Shown here: positions 52,536 through 54,181 of the stretch, piece after piece
Position numbering within the stretch: position 1 is the first letter of the stretch
Layout of the letters: the number at the start of each line of letters is the position of its first letter
Assembly (NCBI GenBank): GCA_017994935.1
Contig: JAGOJU010000021.1
Span: 1-54,181, forward strand
Source: Opitutaceae bacterium
GTDB taxonomy: Bacteria; Verrucomicrobiota; Verrucomicrobiia; Opitutales; Opitutaceae
Length of the DNA stretch: 54,181 nucleotides
Reading direction: 5' to 3'
The notes under the pieces: model-generated
Database searches by the model: none
Seen by the model: only the letters and a program-made list of their open reading frames with translations
What the model was told of the DNA's origin: nothing
Position numbers and translations under genes: made by a program

Positions 52536-53754
52536 GTTGCGCACAGCAATCGCGGCGGTGGCAATGTTGACCGTCTGGCCGGGCAGCCTGGGCGCATGGT
52601 CGCGGGTTTCGCATGGTCAACTCGCCGCCACCGCCATGAAGGGGGCGAAGGCCTTCGAAAACTACGCGTCGCAACAGAGTCTTGAGGCATATGTGGTCAA
52701 GGCGGTTCAGGATGCAGACAACGAAAGCGAAAAGGTCTTTACCGCGGACCTGGAAAAATCACATCCCGGGGTCCGGATGATCAGGGGCGATGATCCGACA
52801 AAGGTGCAGCATACCTCGCCCGTGCTGGCCTACCACCTGCCGGATGATACGCGCCTGCACAATGCGCTCGAATGCCTGAGGATCTCCCGTGAACTGCGCG
52901 CGAAGGCCGCGACACCCGCGGAACATCATGCGGCAATGCGGATCTTCGCTGATGGGCTGCACCTGGTGCAGGATTATTTCGCCCACCTGAATGCTCCCGG
53001 CCGCGGCAAGACCGGGGTTTCTCACGGTGTCAGCAACTTGATAGACACCGATGGCGATGGCGCCCCGGACACACCTGCGGGAAAGGTCGTCGACAACGTG
53101 AACTGGGATTGTTTCTCAGACTACGGCAACGACCTCGTGCCGGTACACCTTCGGGTGATCAACTACTTCTATTCCCCCTTCTGGCACAAGCACCCGGCCA
53201 AGGAGCAATGCTGGCGCTACCAGGCGGCACTCCATGCCGGCATGGAATACATGGAATGCTATCTTGTCGGTGACGGGCTGGCCCGGTTCACAAAGGTGCT
53301 GACGGACGGTTATGTCACACATGGCGGAGAGCGGACCTATCTCGACCTGATCACGCATGTTGTCGTGGATAACACCGATACCGCCTGCCAACTGTCGGGC
53401 GAATGGAAAGCCTTGAAAATTCCGGGCAGCTACATGGCCGATTCCGCGTTTGCCGAGGTAAAGGACTCAACAACCTTTGCGACATGGTCCGTCTCCGTTC
53501 CGCTCGATGGTCTCTACGACATCTATATGCGCTGGCCCGAGGGAAGTGACCTGTCCTCCGCGGCGGCAGCCATCATTCGTCACGAAGGAGAATCTCGCGA
53601 ATCGACCGTGAATCAGCAGACCAATGGCAACCGCTGGAACCTCCTGGGACGCTTCAAGCTCACAAAGGGCCGGGAACTTTCCGTCAGGCTGACAGGCCGG
53701 ATGGGCGATCGCATTTCCGCGGATGCCGTGCTGCTGGATAGAATCCCGGACTAG
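52516..53754 (+). CDS. Secreted zinc phospholipase C/P1-nuclease-like protein with golvesin-type domain
   Basis: A 412-residue secreted protein. The signal peptide ends after SLGA, which exposes Trp28 (WSRVSHGQ) as the mature N-terminus. In zinc phospholipase C and S1/P1 nucleases that Trp and a nearby His (His33 here) bind the zinc cluster. A second metal motif is HLVQDYFAH (His149, Asp153, His157). DTDGDGAPDTP (177-187) is a calcium-loop-like segment. From about 283 to the end lies a golvesin/Xly-type beta-sandwich (VVDNTDTACQLSGEWK, YDIYMRWPEGS, VNQQTNGNRWNLLGRF, ISADAVLLDRI). Start 52516 is preferred because the later ATG at 52564 would leave too short a signal. It probably cleaves phosphodiester bonds while bound to a polymer. 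Confidence 0.8.
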   Translation: MLHNYSALRTAIAAVAMLTVWPGSLGAWSRVSHGQLAATAMKGAKAFENYASQQSLEAYVVKAVQDADNESEKVFTADLEKSHPGVRMIRGDDPTKVQHTSPVLAYHLPDDTRLHNALECLRISRELRAKAATPAEHHAAMRIFADGLHLVQDYFAHLNAPGRGKTGVSHGVSNLIDTDGDGAPDTPAGKVVDNVNWDCFSDYGNDLVPVHLRVINYFYSPFWHKHPAKEQCWRYQAALHAGMEYMECYLVGDGLARFTKVLTDGYVTHGGERTYLDLITHVVVDNTDTACQLSGEWKALKIPGSYMADSAFAEVKDSTTFATWSVSVPLDGLYDIYMRWPEGSDLSSAAAAIIRHEGESRESTVNQQTNGNRWNLLGRFKLTKGRELSVRLTGRMGDRISADAVLLDRIPD

Positions 53755-53794
53755 TTCCCTTTTGCCGCGGACCAAAAATTCTCGGCTCAATTTG

Positions 53795-53930
53795 GAGGAG
53801 CACGCTCCGTCGTGCCCCGGGACCGGCTGCCGCATCCCGACGCCCGTCCTTTCCCCCCGTGCGATCCTTCTCACGGGCTTCCCCATATTCCCGAGGATCC
53901 TGAATCTCCAACCAAACCAAAAGCCCGAGG
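53795..53930 (+). repeat. Dispersed structured repeat, copy 2
   Basis: The second copy of the element at 40314-40447, same orientation. It contains GCACG...CGTGC around CTCCGT and CCCGTG (53856-53861) with CACGGG (53872-53877). It begins 40 bases after the phospholipase-like gene stop and ends 33 bases before the coding region of the partial transposase. Confidence 0.85.
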
Positions 53931-53963
53931 CAAGAGACGGGGTCAGGCCTTGGGGTTTGGGGT

Positions 53964-54181
53964 TCATTGAAGTTTCTTCTGCAAGGCCGCATCGGGCTGG
54001 CGCGCCCACGCGTTTACCTTGCGGCTGACTTCGTGCAGGTTGCCCATGTGCAGGGTCGTGGCCAGCCAGCGGTTGGTCACCGTGGTGCGCTCCTTCAGCG
54101 CCGCGGCGATCGCCAGCTTCCAGTCGGCTGATTTGCCGGTGCGGAGCAATTCCTCTGGTTTGCGGCGCAATTTCCTGAGCA
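53964..54181 (-). CDS. C-terminal part of a probable REP-associated transposase (partial)
   Basis: The frame is open to the window edge, so the N-terminus lies outside. The visible ~71 residues read LRKLRRKPEELLRTGKSADWKLAIAAALKE in overlapping parts, then RTTVTNRWLATTLHMGNLHEVSRKVNAWAR. A basic helix followed by a helix-turn-helix-like ALKERTTVTNRWLATTLHMGN is how many REP-associated (RAYT, Y1) transposases of Verrucomicrobiota end. The catalytic HUH and Tyr motifs are not in the window, so this rests on the C-terminus and the neighbouring repeat. The bases just downstream (GGGGTCAGGCCTTGGGG, 53940-53956) may be the element end. Confidence 0.6.
   Translation of the reverse strand, partial: LRKLRRKPEELLRTGKSADWKLAIAAALKERTTVTNRWLATTLHMGNLHEVSRKVNAWARQPDAALQKKLQ

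Noticed and set aside
53467..54009. 180-codon minus-strand frame across the second dispersed repeat
   Set aside because: It runs through the repeat and the 3' half of the phospholipase-like gene. A similar small frame arises in repeat copy 1, showing it comes from the repeat.

Overview
The window looks like a chromosomal segment of a high-GC Verrucomicrobiota, most likely Opitutales/Opitutaceae (Opitutus or Lacunisphaera relatives). This is inferred from gene content, not from a database search. The pointers are a fused CcoN-CcoO oxidase subunit, a bacterial CE15 glucuronoyl esterase, a ~1150-residue PPi-type PEP carboxykinase, a class II xylose isomerase and an FAD_oxidored protein of the kind common in this phylum. 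No rRNA, tRNA or CRISPR array was recognised.

Layout. (1) 1-1609: a VapBC toxin-antitoxin pair on the minus strand, then a frameshifted remnant with a metallopeptidase HExxH motif and a small DUF7352-like protein, which looks like a decayed mobile element. (2) 1697-6449: a housekeeping block rpmH-rnpA-yidD-yidC (ribosome, RNase P, membrane insertion), yebC and metX. (3) 6498-11031: a REPIN-like inverted repeat and a ribose-type sugar ABC cassette (permease, binding protein, ATPase), followed by metW, so the usual metX-metW pair is split. (4) 11284-18753: a TPR protein, fdhD, an ExoD-like protein, PPi-PEPCK, and DUF4199 and DUF4202 proteins. (5) 18894-23673: xylA with a clear terminator, an orphan 2Fe-2S subunit, a zinc-ribbon protein, a CE15 esterase and an FkbO/Hyg5-type chorismatase. 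(6) 23798-27246: a GntR regulator with glcD and glcF for 2-hydroxyacid oxidation. (7) 27272-31805: a tightly overlapping four-gene two-component module and a PocR/AraC regulator. (8) 31895-40285: a complete cbb3 oxidase locus (CcoS-like, CcoNO fusion, CcoQ, a one-heme CcoP, CcoG, a 47-residue membrane protein, a SafE-like protein, CcoI).

(9) 40286-54181 is the most interesting part. It is an accessory catabolic island with a polyol (threitol/erythritol-type) dehydrogenase, an ACS-family MFS transporter, a TonB-dependent receptor, a glycerophosphodiester phosphodiesterase, a LacI regulator, a secreted metallo-beta-lactamase-fold hydrolase, an FAD oxidoreductase and a secreted zinc phospholipase C/P1-nuclease-like protein with a golvesin-type binding domain. 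A directional ~28-bp element (CTTAACGnnTTCAGTGA followed by GCCnGrTTG) lies upstream of four of the five transcription units, always in the orientation of the gene it precedes. One of these units encodes the LacI regulator itself. I propose a single regulon that releases, imports and oxidises a phosphodiester- or polyol-containing substrate. The regulon is supported by the shared element; the substrate is inference.

Two copies of a ~135-bp structured repeat follow the 3' ends of ccoI and the phospholipase-like gene. The second copy sits next to the C-terminal part of what looks like a REP-associated transposase at the right edge.
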